From: Alkalinema sp. CACIAM 70d
Lineage (GTDB): Bacteria > Cyanobacteriota > Cyanobacteriia > Leptolyngbyales > Leptolyngbyaceae
Length of the DNA stretch: 64,000 nt
Direction: 5' to 3'
NCBI GenBank assembly: GCA_002148405.1
Contig: MUGG01000190.1
Location: 1 to 64,000 of the forward strand
The translations under genes were made by a program, and so were the position numbers. Position 1 is the first letter of the stretch. Each line of letters starts with the position of its first letter. This document shows, piece by piece, positions 18,062 to 26,857 of the stretch. Under the pieces are notes generated by a model. That model made no database searches. It was not told the DNA's origin and saw nothing but the letters and a program-made list of their open reading frames with translations.

Positions 18062-18366
18062 CCCAACCCAGAGACTTCCCTCCGATCCAGGGAATTCGAC
18101 CCAATTCTTTCACAGTCCCCCTTAATTTCCAGCGCAGCGGTGCGTATAGCCTATTGGCATGGCTTCGCTAAAGCGCGGGGATTTAGGAGGATCGGACGAT
18201 TTGCCAAAAAGTAGACTTGTCCCAACGATTTTGATTACCCCTCTACCTAGCAAAACTATTGATCTGCAAGAGTATTAGGGAATGCCAAAGGCATTCCCTT
18301 TTTGAGTGGAGCTACTAGTTCGGTACAAGTTTAGTGGAGCTACAGGCTACACAACACCCGTTGCCG
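18062..18366. other. Intergenic with a strong terminator
   Basis: No gene seen. It holds the terminator at 18278-18303. Little else is recognisable. Confidence 0.5.
18278..18303 (+). terminator. Intrinsic terminator
   Basis: GGGAATGCC (18278-18286), loop AAA, GGCATTCCC (18290-18298), then TTTTT. The stem is a perfect 9 bp. The nearest upstream plus-strand gene ends 216 bases earlier, so the 3' UTR is long or a short untranslated RNA lies between. Confidence 0.85.
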
Positions 18367-18657
18367 TTACCGTTGCAGCAGTTTTGAGATCGCGACTTCT
18401 AAATCGTTTTGACCCAAGGTGGTCAGGACAAAGACTTCCTGAGCAATTTTCCCAGCACGGGCAATGAGCTTATATCCCCCTCGAATTGGCACAGAAACTC
18501 GCAGGCGGAGTTGAGGCATGTGAGCGCGGACGGGACAGATGGCTCCTGGGGTAATGCTTTGAATGCCCGTTTCTTGGGAAAGCTTTTCGAGCAGAGGAAT
18601 CAGCCCCGGAATGTGTGTGGAATGGTTCAGGACTAGCCGAGCGTTGGCTTGGGTCAT
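18367..18657 (-). CDS. DUF2103-family protein downstream of clpS
   Basis: A 96-residue protein (MTQANARLVLNHSTHIPGLIP...). The motif RLVLNHSTHIPGL, the later ICPVRAH and the basic GGYKLIARAGK resemble the conserved cyanobacterial DUF2103 family, of unknown function. ATG at 18657 is chosen because AAGGAG lies about nine bases upstream. It sits 47 bp after clpS on the same strand and is probably cotranscribed with it, suggesting a role tied to proteolysis; that link is inference. Confidence 0.7.
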   Translation of the reverse strand: MTQANARLVLNHSTHIPGLIPLLEKLSQETGIQSITPGAICPVRAHMPQLRLRVSVPIRGGYKLIARAGKIAQEVFVLTTLGQNDLEVAISKLLQR

Positions 18658-18704
18658 GGGGCAAGGCTCCTTCAATATAAGCAAATTGTTAAATCAAAAA
18701 GAAT

Positions 18705-19043
18705 TTAGGCGGTTTCTAAAGGAGCCATCGTAAGGCCCTCTAGGGTGAGTTGCATGTGATATAACTCAGCTTGTTCTAATGGGCCAGTCCAAACGGTGGC
18801 CAGACCTTCATGGTGAATCTGGTCAGCCAAATTCCAGGCCCGATCGCTTACCATTCCAGGAATGTATCGCACCAGGCAATTAACAACATGTTCAAAGGTG
18901 TTGAAGTCGTCATTAAGAACGATCACTTTGTAGTTGGGATAAGGCTTGCGGACCGTTTGGCTAGAGGCTTCCGGGGTCGCAATCGAGCCTCCCACTGTCG
19001 CTGATATTTGCTGTAAGTGCCAACTGTTTCGCGGTTCTGTCAT
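18705..19043 (-). CDS. clpS: ATP-dependent Clp protease adaptor ClpS
   Basis: Adaptor that binds the ClpC N-domain and delivers N-degron substrates to the Clp protease. The core is KVIVLNDDFNTFEHVVNCL, with the conserved NDDFN loop that binds N-terminal residues, followed by A..HH.G.A.VWTGPLEQAE and a final strand. The 112-residue form starting at 19043 (MTEPRNSWH) has an N-terminal extension typical of cyanobacterial ClpS. Confidence 0.92.
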   Translation of the reverse strand: MTEPRNSWHLQQISATVGGSIATPEASSQTVRKPYPNYKVIVLNDDFNTFEHVVNCLVRYIPGMVSDRAWNLADQIHHEGLATVWTGPLEQAELYHMQLTLEGLTMAPLETA

Positions 19044-19215
19044 AGCTGACTTCAAGAAATGGTTATCGTCATTACAACAAACTGAGGTGTTTCTCAAAAA
19101 AGCTGTACCTACGATCGTACAACTTTCGATTAAACACCTACTTTCTTTTATATTCTTGCTCTATTCTGCCCTAAATTGAAAGTCGCCCGAACCCCTTGAC
19201 AGTGAGAATTTTCCT

Positions 19216-20178
19216 ATGGGTCTTGCCTCCCTAGCTCGATTGTTGTGTTATCTCTTCTGTGGATTGCTGCTAGGGCTGACCGCAAGTGGGCGATCGCTAC
19301 GCCGCGATCGTATTGCTTTTACGGCTTCCCAATCCCAACAAAATAGCCAGATTGTGACCATGAGCTTGGATGGGCTCGAAGCACGATGGCTGACCCGCAC
19401 CCCAACTGCTCAAACCTTGACGGCCAATATGGATCCTGCCTGGTCACCGGATGGGCGCTGGATTGCCTTTATTGCAGAGCAACAAGATCAAGTCAATCTG
19501 TATGTGATGGATGCCAACGGCACAAATTTGACTCAACTGACCCATGGAGGGGGGCTGAAGCTTTTTCCCACTTGGTCGCCGGATAGTCGATCGATCGCCT
19601 ACATGTCTAACCAAGAGGGTAGCCACGACCTCTATGTAGTCGATGTAGCGACCCGTCAGTCCTATCGCCTTACCCGTTCCGAGGGACTCGAAGTCGCTCC
19701 TACGTGGTCACCGGATGGCCGTTTTATAACCTTTGTCAGCGATCGTGATGGCAACTATGAACTCTACAACCTCCCCGTCCAAGGCAATCTTCCCCTGGCC
19801 GTCGATCAACCTATCCGTTTAACGAACCATCCTGCAGTGGACACCTCCCCTAGTTGGTCACCGGATAGTCGTTGGTTAGCCTTTATTTCCGATCGCGATA
19901 ATCCTAACGGGGTAAATAGTATATATTTACTAAATGTATCCACCAATCAGCTTGTGCGGCTGACCGATGCCAGCAGTGATTGCGCAGCGCCCACGTGGTC
20001 TGCTGATGGGCGATTGCTGGCGATTACCCAACGCATTCGCCGCCCAGATGGACGCTGGGGACTCTCCCAAATTGTCATTATGACGCCCGATGGGAAGGAG
20101 CGCGATCGCCTGACCGATTGGCAGCAAATTCCGGAAACTTATCCTAGTTGGGGTCTGTCAAAGATTCCTAAGGATTAG
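19216..20178 (+). CDS. Secreted TolB-like beta-propeller protein
   Basis: A 320-residue protein with an N-terminal signal-like helix (LARLLCYLFCGLLLGLTASG) and five or more PD40/WD40-like repeats, each marked by WSPDGR or WSPDSR and F(I/V)SDR (for example at about residues 76, 116, 158, 215 and 258). It resembles the propeller half of TolB but lacks the N-terminal TolB domain. It likely scaffolds protein contacts in the periplasm. No Tol-Pal genes are nearby. Confidence 0.8.
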   Translation: MGLASLARLLCYLFCGLLLGLTASGRSLRRDRIAFTASQSQQNSQIVTMSLDGLEARWLTRTPTAQTLTANMDPAWSPDGRWIAFIAEQQDQVNLYVMDANGTNLTQLTHGGGLKLFPTWSPDSRSIAYMSNQEGSHDLYVVDVATRQSYRLTRSEGLEVAPTWSPDGRFITFVSDRDGNYELYNLPVQGNLPLAVDQPIRLTNHPAVDTSPSWSPDSRWLAFISDRDNPNGVNSIYLLNVSTNQLVRLTDASSDCAAPTWSADGRLLAITQRIRRPDGRWGLSQIVIMTPDGKERDRLTDWQQIPETYPSWGLSKIPKD

Positions 20179-20368
20179 CTGGCTGATTCATTCGATCTAA
20201 TTTGACTGCTTGATCTAAGCCTAAATTCACCAGAATAAGTGGATTGGTCAGAATAATTAATGTGGGGCAGTACAAAATTCTTAGGGGCCACAAGTAACCT
20301 TGCCAGAATTTAGGAAGCTGCCAAAACGCACAAAATCGTCCAGCCAAAACCCCATTAACCCAGTACAA
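20168..20368 (-). CDS. Possible small Trp-rich membrane protein
   Basis: A 66-codon frame starting at TTG, rich in Trp, Tyr and Leu, with a hydrophobic stretch (LRILYCPTLIILTNPLILVNLGL) that looks membrane-embedded. It fills the gap between two plus-strand genes and overlaps the end of the TolB-like gene by 11 bases. The composition looks like a real protein, but the non-ATG start and weak ribosome site leave it uncertain. Confidence 0.35.
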   Translation of the reverse strand: MYWVNGVLAGRFCAFWQLPKFWQGYLWPLRILYCPTLIILTNPLILVNLGLDQAVKLDRMNQPANP

Positions 20369-20397
20369 TGCCGTAGAACTGCCGCTCCAGCAAAACC

Positions 20398-21291
20398 ATG
20401 CGTCTATCTAAATCTCCTAGAAAACCTGCAAACCCAGCTTCGTTGTTGAAAAGCATCGCGCTGGTGCTCTCCAGTGGGTCTTTCTTACTAGGGGTGTTTA
20501 TCCTATTAAGCCTGTGGAAATCAGGGGATAATTTCTGGCGCAAACTGACTAGTTGGGCAACGGATCCTCAGCCCGCCCCTCAGGTGGATGTTAGATCGAT
20601 CGTCATCAAGCAAGTGCAAGATGCCAGCGAGTTAACCACTGCCATTTTTTCCATGGAGGCGGTGGTGCCCACTCAGCAAGATGCAACGGTGGGTGGCGTT
20701 GTAATTGGAACCACTAAGCTGCTCTATATTGCTGCTGGGGAAGTACGAGCTGGCGTTGATTTGAGCAAGCTGAAAGCCAGCGACATCCAGGCCAACGGTG
20801 AAACTTTAACGTTGCGCCTACCGCCCGCCCAGCGGTTGGATAGCAAGATTGATGTCAGTCGATCGAGTGTCTACGACTACAATCGGGGTTCCCTTGGCCT
20901 TGGCCCCGACGTGGCTCCGCAACTTCAGACCTTGGCCCAACAACGAGCTTTAGAAAAAATTACGGCGGCAGCTTGTGATCAAGGCATCCTACAGCAAGCT
21001 AACGATCGGGCCAAGTTAGTGGTCAGCCAGTTAGTCAAAGTTCCAGCCTATAAAACTGTTAACGTGGTGACCCAGCCCCCCGATCTGACAACCTGTAAAC
21101 TCGCCACTGCCCCCAGTCCCACCCCCACAGCTTCTCCGGATAGTTCCACTGCTCCGACAGCCCCTGCCCCCGCCTCTACAGCCACACCAACCCCTGCACC
21201 TAGCAGTCGTTCTACCTCCAATTCTGGTGCGCCCAATTTTTTTCCTTCCTCAACGGCTAACAATCTTCCCAAGGTTCCTGTCAAGCCATAG
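20398..21291 (+). CDS. DUF4230-family membrane-anchored protein
   Basis: A 297-residue protein with one N-terminal membrane helix (about residues 17-42), then an alpha/beta region (VRSIVIKQVQDASELTTAIF, later YIAAGEVRAGVDLSKL and LTLRLPPAQRLDSKIDVSRS) matching the DUF4230 family. The last roughly 70 residues are low-complexity Pro/Thr/Ser/Ala, probably a flexible or wall-spanning tail. Function of the family is unknown. Confidence 0.8.
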   Translation: MRLSKSPRKPANPASLLKSIALVLSSGSFLLGVFILLSLWKSGDNFWRKLTSWATDPQPAPQVDVRSIVIKQVQDASELTTAIFSMEAVVPTQQDATVGGVVIGTTKLLYIAAGEVRAGVDLSKLKASDIQANGETLTLRLPPAQRLDSKIDVSRSSVYDYNRGSLGLGPDVAPQLQTLAQQRALEKITAAACDQGILQQANDRAKLVVSQLVKVPAYKTVNVVTQPPDLTTCKLATAPSPTPTASPDSSTAPTAPAPASTATPTPAPSSRSTSNSGAPNFFPSSTANNLPKVPVKP

Positions 21292-22342
21292 GTGTGGAAG
21301 TGATGACTAGTAGAAATGGCGTCTGATACTGGTTCCTGCTAGAAGGACAAGGCTTATCTTGCTGGAGAATCTATAGACTAGAAGTAATGGGGATCATCTA
21401 CAGAATCAATGATCCCAGCCGTTCTCACAAAACAAAAGAATCCATAAACTTTCGGGCCGATTATTTAGAATCCTCTAATAATAGAGAAGTGCTAACGGGG
21501 ATCACTGATTTGACCCAGTTTACTTTATGTATTCTGTAATACCCTTTCCAGAGCATGAAGTTGCATCCAGTACTGTTGCAACAGTTGTGTTATTTAAATA
21601 CTTCGTTGAAACACTGATTGGTTTGCGAATGGGTTCATCCATGGGTTACCTAGGAGGTGTGCTGGTGTAAGCCGATTCATTTGCATCTCTCCGTAGATTA
21701 TTAGGCTGGTTTTTGAATCTAGCGCGATCGCTAGCCTGGCCAAAATCCCCTCTCGCATAAATTCCGCACACAAACTTACCATGAATTTTTGTATTCAATG
21801 GATAAGTTCTATGGACTGGTGAATGCTAGAAATCAAGTGAGTTCACAGAAATTGAATTCACAGATACTAAGGTTCACAAATACTCAGTTCACAAAAATTG
21901 TTGCCGCAGATTCCTTAGAAATCTCAGGTTCCGTCTGCTCGTTATTCACCTGTGATTTAGCTTGCTGCCTGCTGACATTGATCAAACCCTGATCAATCCC
22001 TGATCAGTCACGGAAATCATAGAAATGACAGAAATGATTGAGTCTTAAAATCGGCTCAGTTACTGGTTTTGTAGTATTTTTCGGGAACCGGTAATGGAAC
22101 GATTCATTCAATCATCTTCAATTATTTCTCAATCGTTTTTGAGTCTCGATCGATCAGATGAGGATTGTCGGTAGTGTTGTAAGATTAAGAGCCCTCGGGT
22201 TCAATTCTGTGGAGTTAGTGAATTCCCAAAAATAATTCTGATTTGTGGGAATGATGGATCAGAGCAATCATGAGCACTGTCCTTTTGTAGCCCTATTTTC
22301 GTTTAGCACACCCATTTCACCAAATTTTTTTGAGAGAACCCC
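21292..22342. other. Kilobase intergenic region with a tandem array
   Basis: No supported gene in 1,050 bp. It contains the four-copy array at 21841-21901, several GATCA-based palindromic words near 21985-22010, and a hairpin-capable pair TTCCCA / TGGGAA near 22225-22248. Short frames on both strands lack ribosome sites or recognisable content. Confidence 0.45.
21841..21901 (+). repeat. Four tandem copies of a 15-16-bp unit
   Basis: Copies start at 21841, 21856, 21872 and 21887, all variants of GTTCACAGAAATTGA / GTTCACAAATACTCA. They show no spacers, so this is not a CRISPR array. Confidence 0.8.
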
Positions 22343-22573
22343 ATGCCACTGACCTATTCCATGCCCTGCCCAAATTGTGGACATTCAGCAGAACGTCTGC
22401 TTACGGCTGATGGTAAACTCATCCGAACCCAATGTTCGACCTGTGACTATTTGTTAATTACCTGTCGTACCACGGGTAAGGTGATTGAAGCCTATGCCCC
22501 CGGAATTCGGATGCACGCTCTGCCCCAATCAGTTTTAACGCCTCTGCCCGATCGCTCGGTACCCTCTCACTAG
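22343..22573 (+). CDS. Small zinc-ribbon protein
   Basis: A 76-residue protein with two CxxC knuckles (CPNCGHSAERL and CSTCDYLLITC), forming a probable zinc ribbon, followed by a hydrophilic tail. Such small ribbons are common and conserved among cyanobacteria, but no function is known. Its TAG stop overlaps the stop of the convergent rlmN gene at a CTAG palindrome (22570-22573). Confidence 0.7.
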   Translation: MPLTYSMPCPNCGHSAERLLTADGKLIRTQCSTCDYLLITCRTTGKVIEAYAPGIRMHALPQSVLTPLPDRSVPSH

Positions 22574-23736
22574 GATTGAGGGTTCGCCCAGCGTTGCAGT
22601 TGGTTGGCTCGGAGTTGTCCACAGGCAGCATCCGCTTCGAGGCCCCGCGATCGTCGAATACTCACGGCAATGTGGCGATCGCGAAGGGCTTGGCTAAATT
22701 GGCGTAATTGTTTTTCTGAGGGGCGTTGGTAGTCTACTTCCGAAATGGGATTGTAGGGAATCAGGTTGACGTGGGTTTGGAAGCCACGCAGGTGATGGGC
22801 TAGTTCGATCGCGTGCTCAGTGTGGTCATTCACACCCGCCAGAACAATATATTCAAACGTCACCCGTCGCCCCGTCAAATTGACATAATCCCGGCATTCC
22901 TGAAGCAGGGCGTCCAAGGGATACTGCCTTGCAGTGGGAATCAGTTGTTCCCGTACCGTTTGATTGGACGCATGGAGGCTAACTGCCAGAGTGGCCTGAA
23001 GTTGCCGTTCCGCTAAGCGGCGAATGTGTCCTGGAATGCCCACGGTGGAAATCGTGATGAACCGTTGACCAATGCCAATGTCTTGGTTGATCGATCGCAC
23101 GGCACCGACCACATTTTCAACATTCAGCAGCGGTTCACCCATACCCATAAACACCACATTACTGACGCGATGGCCCACTTCTTCCTGCACCGTCAGAATT
23201 TGATCGACAATTTCGTGGCGTTCTAGATTGCGCTTGAAGCCGCCCTTCCCCGTAGCACAAAAATCACAGGCCATGGGACAGCCGACTTGAGACGAAACAC
23301 AGACTGTTAGGCGATCGAGAACGGGTTGTGAACCGGGCTTAAGGGCTGCACCGGGTTGAACGCCCTTAAAGGTTGGAATTCCCACCGCTTCGATGATTTG
23401 TCCATCTTGCAATTGCAGCAGAAACTTCACCGTTCCATCCAACGACTGCGCCCGATGGACAATCTGCGATCGCCCGATCGGAAACTCCGCCATCGCCTCC
23501 CGCCAAGCTTTAGGAAATACCGTCACGTCAGCCAGCGATCGAATCCCCTTTTGATAAATCCATTGATGAAGCTGACGACCTCGGTAGGCAGGCTGTTGTT
23601 GCGTCTGCACCCAAGCCGTCAAGTCCTGAACCGAAGCCCCTACCAAAGGCATGGCTGCAAGCATTGGATTAGGAACGGTCTGATTGGTCACTGAAAGTTC
23701 TGAAGCGATCGCCGAAGCAGGAGAAGGAAGGGTCAT
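22570..23736 (-). CDS. rlmN: Dual-specificity 23S rRNA/tRNA m2A methyltransferase RlmN
   Basis: Radical-SAM enzyme methylating C2 of A2503 in 23S rRNA and A37 in some tRNAs. The cluster-binding CxxxCxxC is at Cys153, Cys157 and Cys160 (GCPMACDFCATGKGG). Other hallmarks are GMGEPLLN, STVGIPGHI, SLHASNQ and the C-terminal SRG.EADAACGQL with the methyl-carrying cysteine. The first 28 residues look non-conserved, so an internal start at MLAAMPLVGAS is possible. Convergent and overlapping by stop codon with the zinc-ribbon gene. Confidence 0.95.
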   Translation of the reverse strand: MTLPSPASAIASELSVTNQTVPNPMLAAMPLVGASVQDLTAWVQTQQQPAYRGRQLHQWIYQKGIRSLADVTVFPKAWREAMAEFPIGRSQIVHRAQSLDGTVKFLLQLQDGQIIEAVGIPTFKGVQPGAALKPGSQPVLDRLTVCVSSQVGCPMACDFCATGKGGFKRNLERHEIVDQILTVQEEVGHRVSNVVFMGMGEPLLNVENVVGAVRSINQDIGIGQRFITISTVGIPGHIRRLAERQLQATLAVSLHASNQTVREQLIPTARQYPLDALLQECRDYVNLTGRRVTFEYIVLAGVNDHTEHAIELAHHLRGFQTHVNLIPYNPISEVDYQRPSEKQLRQFSQALRDRHIAVSIRRSRGLEADAACGQLRANQLQRWANPQS

Positions 23737-24455
23737 GGAATCGTGCCGCTGAGCTGGCCTATGAAAAATCTACGCGTCTGGATCGATTCTAAGACAGATA
23801 TTCCCTCCACTCCACCCACAAATTTTAGGCTGGACTTCCACCGTTGCCAGCCCAGCTTTCAGTTGGGCTGGCAACAGTTGTGCTTTAACCCCGCAATGAC
23901 GATGCTCTCCCTCGATTCCGCCGCTCAAATGTCCCTCGATCGTCACTTCCTAGGCTCAACCCCTAGGGGGATGTTGCGTCTTGACAACCCATGGTACCTA
24001 TGAGATAGCTATGGATAGTGCATCTATAGATGGGTGTATAAGTTTCTAAGGCTGAGAACGATCGTATAAGTGCAATTGTTCTAGCAACACTGGAAATAGA
24101 ATAAATTTGTTTTGGTAACAAAACAGCATAATTACTTAAGTTTTTGAGATATATTACCTTTGAGTTCTATTGTTCATGCGTAGAATTGCGCTTGTCTCCC
24201 CGCTAATCCGCTAGACAATAGGTCTAAGTATTTTCCCTGAAATTTCGTGTGTTTCATTGAAGGGGAGACTGCAATGAATGGGTTTCCCAGGCAACCACCT
24301 GGATTTCCTGTGACGCATGGCTAAAGTGTCTTTAAGAGTGTCTTTAAGGCACTGCCTGGGGTGTTTTAAGGATTAATCCTCTTGCCCCCGATCGTCACTC
24401 GACAGAGTTGGAGTCTATCTGCTCCGTGTTTGCGAGCTTAGAAGTTATAGTCAGC
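23737..24455. other. Intergenic with a perfect 12-bp hairpin
   Basis: A 720-bp divergent spacer between rlmN and a histidine kinase gene. It holds the hairpin at 23843-23875 and a 12-bp perfect tandem pair AGTGTCTTTAAG (24325-24348). No gene is supported. Confidence 0.45.
23843..23875. repeat. Perfect 12-bp stem-loop
   Basis: GTTGCCAGCCCA (23843-23854), 9-base loop, TGGGCTGGCAAC (23864-23875). There is no U tract on either side. It lies about 110 bases upstream of the rlmN start on that strand. Confidence 0.6.
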
Positions 24456-25649
24456 ATGTCGAACCTTGGTTTTTTTGATTCTGGTGATGTTGTTCCTGCA
24501 TCCCTCAAGCTTCCCCCCGCACTCTTAGTGCAGGCGCTCCAAGCGCTGCCAGATGGGGTGATGCTGACCGATCGGGCAGGCAAGATTCTGTACGCCAATC
24601 CCTCTGCAGGTCAACTCTTAGGTGCATCTCCTGAAGACTTTCGCCATCAAGGTTCGATTGATGGCTGGTTGGCTCAGGAAACCCGCGATGGCTGCCGCTC
24701 CTGCATCAGTTTGCCCCTGTTGCAGCAGGCCAACACCCAAGGGTGGCGAGGCGAACTGCGGTGTTGTCGCAGAGATGGGTATGAGTTTCCAGCAGAAGTC
24801 GCCGTGGGCGCAATTCCCGACCAGCTAATTCTAATCTGGACAATTAGGGATGTGACAATTTATAAGCAAACAGAATCGGCGCTTATCTTAGAAAATCAAG
24901 AGCTGGCTCGATCGAGTCAATTGAAGTCTGAGTTTCTTGCCAACATGTCCCACGAGTTGCGAACCCCACTCACTTCGATTTTGGGATTCTCCTCGATTTT
25001 GAAGCAGAAAATTTTTGGCGAATTAACTGCTAAACAAGAACTCTACATCCAACAAATCCATCGCAGTGGACAACATTTGTTGGCATTGATTAACGATATT
25101 TTGGATCTTTCTAAAATTGAGGCGGGTCAACTTTCCTTAGAAATGGTGCCCCTATCTGTCCCCCAGATCTGCCATGAAGCCGTTGCCCTGATCAGTGAAC
25201 AGGCTAAAGTTCGTAATCTTACGCTGACCCTAACGATTCCGGAGGATCTGCCCCCCTTAGTGGCTGACGAAGTACGCATTCGGCAAATGCTGTTAAACTT
25301 GCTCTCCAATGCCATTAAGTTCTCCCATGAAGGCGGCACGATCGGCCTTGAGGTAACCCACGATCAACAATGCATGAGTCTGACCGTTTGGGATAACGGA
25401 ATTGGCATTCCCAAGGAAAAGCACCATTTGTTATTCAGTCCCTTCCAACAGGTGGATGATTTTATCGATCGGCGACGGGCCGGAACGGGCTTGGGTTTGG
25501 CGTTAACTCGCCGCTTGGCAGAACTGCACTTTGGCAATGTTGAATTTAAGTCAGAAGTGGGGCAAGGGAGCCAGTTCACTATTTTTCTGCCTTTCCAGGC
25601 TTCACAACACCTTGAAATGTCCAACTCAACGACCTATTTTGCATCTTGA
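24456..25649 (+). CDS. PAS-domain sensor histidine kinase
   Basis: A 397-residue soluble kinase. A PAS domain (about residues 24-135, LPDGVMLTDRAGKILYANPSA) precedes a HisKA dimerisation domain with phospho-acceptor His166 (NMSHELRTPLTS) and a HATPase_c domain with N box (LLNLLSNAIKFS), G1 (VWDNGIGI) and G2 (GTGLGLALTRRL). No membrane helix, so the signal is probably cytosolic. An in-frame TTG at 24408 would add 16 residues. No regulator gene is adjacent. Confidence 0.9.
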   Translation: MSNLGFFDSGDVVPASLKLPPALLVQALQALPDGVMLTDRAGKILYANPSAGQLLGASPEDFRHQGSIDGWLAQETRDGCRSCISLPLLQQANTQGWRGELRCCRRDGYEFPAEVAVGAIPDQLILIWTIRDVTIYKQTESALILENQELARSSQLKSEFLANMSHELRTPLTSILGFSSILKQKIFGELTAKQELYIQQIHRSGQHLLALINDILDLSKIEAGQLSLEMVPLSVPQICHEAVALISEQAKVRNLTLTLTIPEDLPPLVADEVRIRQMLLNLLSNAIKFSHEGGTIGLEVTHDQQCMSLTVWDNGIGIPKEKHHLLFSPFQQVDDFIDRRRAGTGLGLALTRRLAELHFGNVEFKSEVGQGSQFTIFLPFQASQHLEMSNSTTYFAS

Positions 25650-25748
25650 TCGTCCACTATCTAGACTTCCTGTCTAACTTGGGAGAGTGGGTGTGATAGG
25701 GTTCTACGATCGCGCTACATTGGACAGGGTTTCGTTAATGGGATTTCC

Positions 25749-26615
25749 ATGGTCAGTTCTGCTGTTCTTTTGGCTGCCGAGTTTACCTCTCCAGGCCCGA
25801 TCGCTTTTCATTTAGGGCCGATTGTCGTGCGTTGGTATGGCATATTAATTGCTTCGGCAGTTTTGCTAGGGGTGAGTCTGTCCCAAAAGTTAGCTAGTAA
25901 GCAAAACATTGATCCTGAACTAATTAATGATTTGGCGATCTGGTTGGTGGTTGGAGCGCTGCCCTGTGCAAGGCTGTACTACGTCCTTTTCCAGTGGAAA
26001 GATTACGCAGCCAATCCCAGTAAGGCGATCGCCATTTGGGAGGGCGGAATTGCGATCCATGGTGCCATTATCGGTGGCACGATCGCGGCACTGATTTTTG
26101 CAAAATTGCGACAGATTTCCTTTTGGCGGTTAGCGGATATTGTGGCTCCGGCGCTGATTTTGGGCCAAGCGATCGGGCGATGGGGTAACTTCTTCAACTC
26201 AGAAGCCTACGGCGCACCGACGGATTTGCCCTGGAAGCTCCTGATTCCCCTCAGTCAGCGTCCGCCGGGTTTAGAAACCGTGGCTTACTACCATCCCACT
26301 TTTCTCTACGAATCCCTCTGGAATTTGATGGTTTTTGGGATTTTGATGACGTTGGTCATTCGAGATCGGCAGGGTCATCTCAACCTGCGATCGGGGACAA
26401 TCTTCCTGGCTTATGCCATTTTCTACAGTTTGGGGCGGGTTTGGATCGAAGGACTCCGCATGGATAGCTTGATGTGGGGGCCGTTGAAAATGGCGCAAAT
26501 GGTTAGCTTGGCTGGAGTGCTACTGGGGATTGCAGGCTTAGCTTGGCTCTATGGGGTGAAGCGATCGTTGCCCGATGTGGCGGCTCCAGACAGTGTGCCG
26601 ACGGTTTCTGAATAA
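25749..26615 (+). CDS. lgt: Prolipoprotein diacylglyceryl transferase
   Basis: Inner-membrane enzyme that transfers diacylglycerol from phosphatidylglycerol to the lipobox cysteine of prolipoproteins. The diagnostic Lgt signature is GRWGNFFNSEAYG, with the upstream R.YYVLF and downstream HPTFLYESLWN motifs. Seven membrane segments fit. The 288-residue length is normal. The companion enzyme LspA is encoded at 51346-51861. Confidence 0.95.
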   Translation: MVSSAVLLAAEFTSPGPIAFHLGPIVVRWYGILIASAVLLGVSLSQKLASKQNIDPELINDLAIWLVVGALPCARLYYVLFQWKDYAANPSKAIAIWEGGIAIHGAIIGGTIAALIFAKLRQISFWRLADIVAPALILGQAIGRWGNFFNSEAYGAPTDLPWKLLIPLSQRPPGLETVAYYHPTFLYESLWNLMVFGILMTLVIRDRQGHLNLRSGTIFLAYAIFYSLGRVWIEGLRMDSLMWGPLKMAQMVSLAGVLLGIAGLAWLYGVKRSLPDVAAPDSVPTVSE

Positions 26616-26648
26616 CCGCTACAAAACTCACCCACCTCCCTAAAACGG

Positions 26649-26682
26649 AAAAACCCCAGAAGCTATAAAAGCCTCCGGGGAG
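26649..26682 (-). terminator. Hairpin with U tract on the minus strand
   Basis: On the minus strand CCCCGGAGGC, a 7-base loop and GCTTCTGGGG pair fully (with two G-U), followed by TTTTT. No minus-strand gene is seen upstream of it, so it may stop antisense transcription into lgt. On the plus strand it has no U tract. Confidence 0.4.
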
Positions 26683-26857
26683 ATAAGTCAGGGTGCATCT
26701 ACCACTCCACTCTTCCTGCTTAGGGCCTCCCATCCGGAAAAAATTGAGGAAAGCCAAAAATTTCCTTGCCTAACTGCAAACCTCAGTGCTGGGCTGCGAC
26801 ACTGGTGATTACCCATTGCGCTGGGTTAGGCCGCGTTACAACATTCTGAAATTTGCC

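Noticed and set aside
22185..22215. tRNA T-arm-like sequence GGGTTCAATTCT
   Set aside because: No acceptor, D or anticodon arms can be drawn around it.
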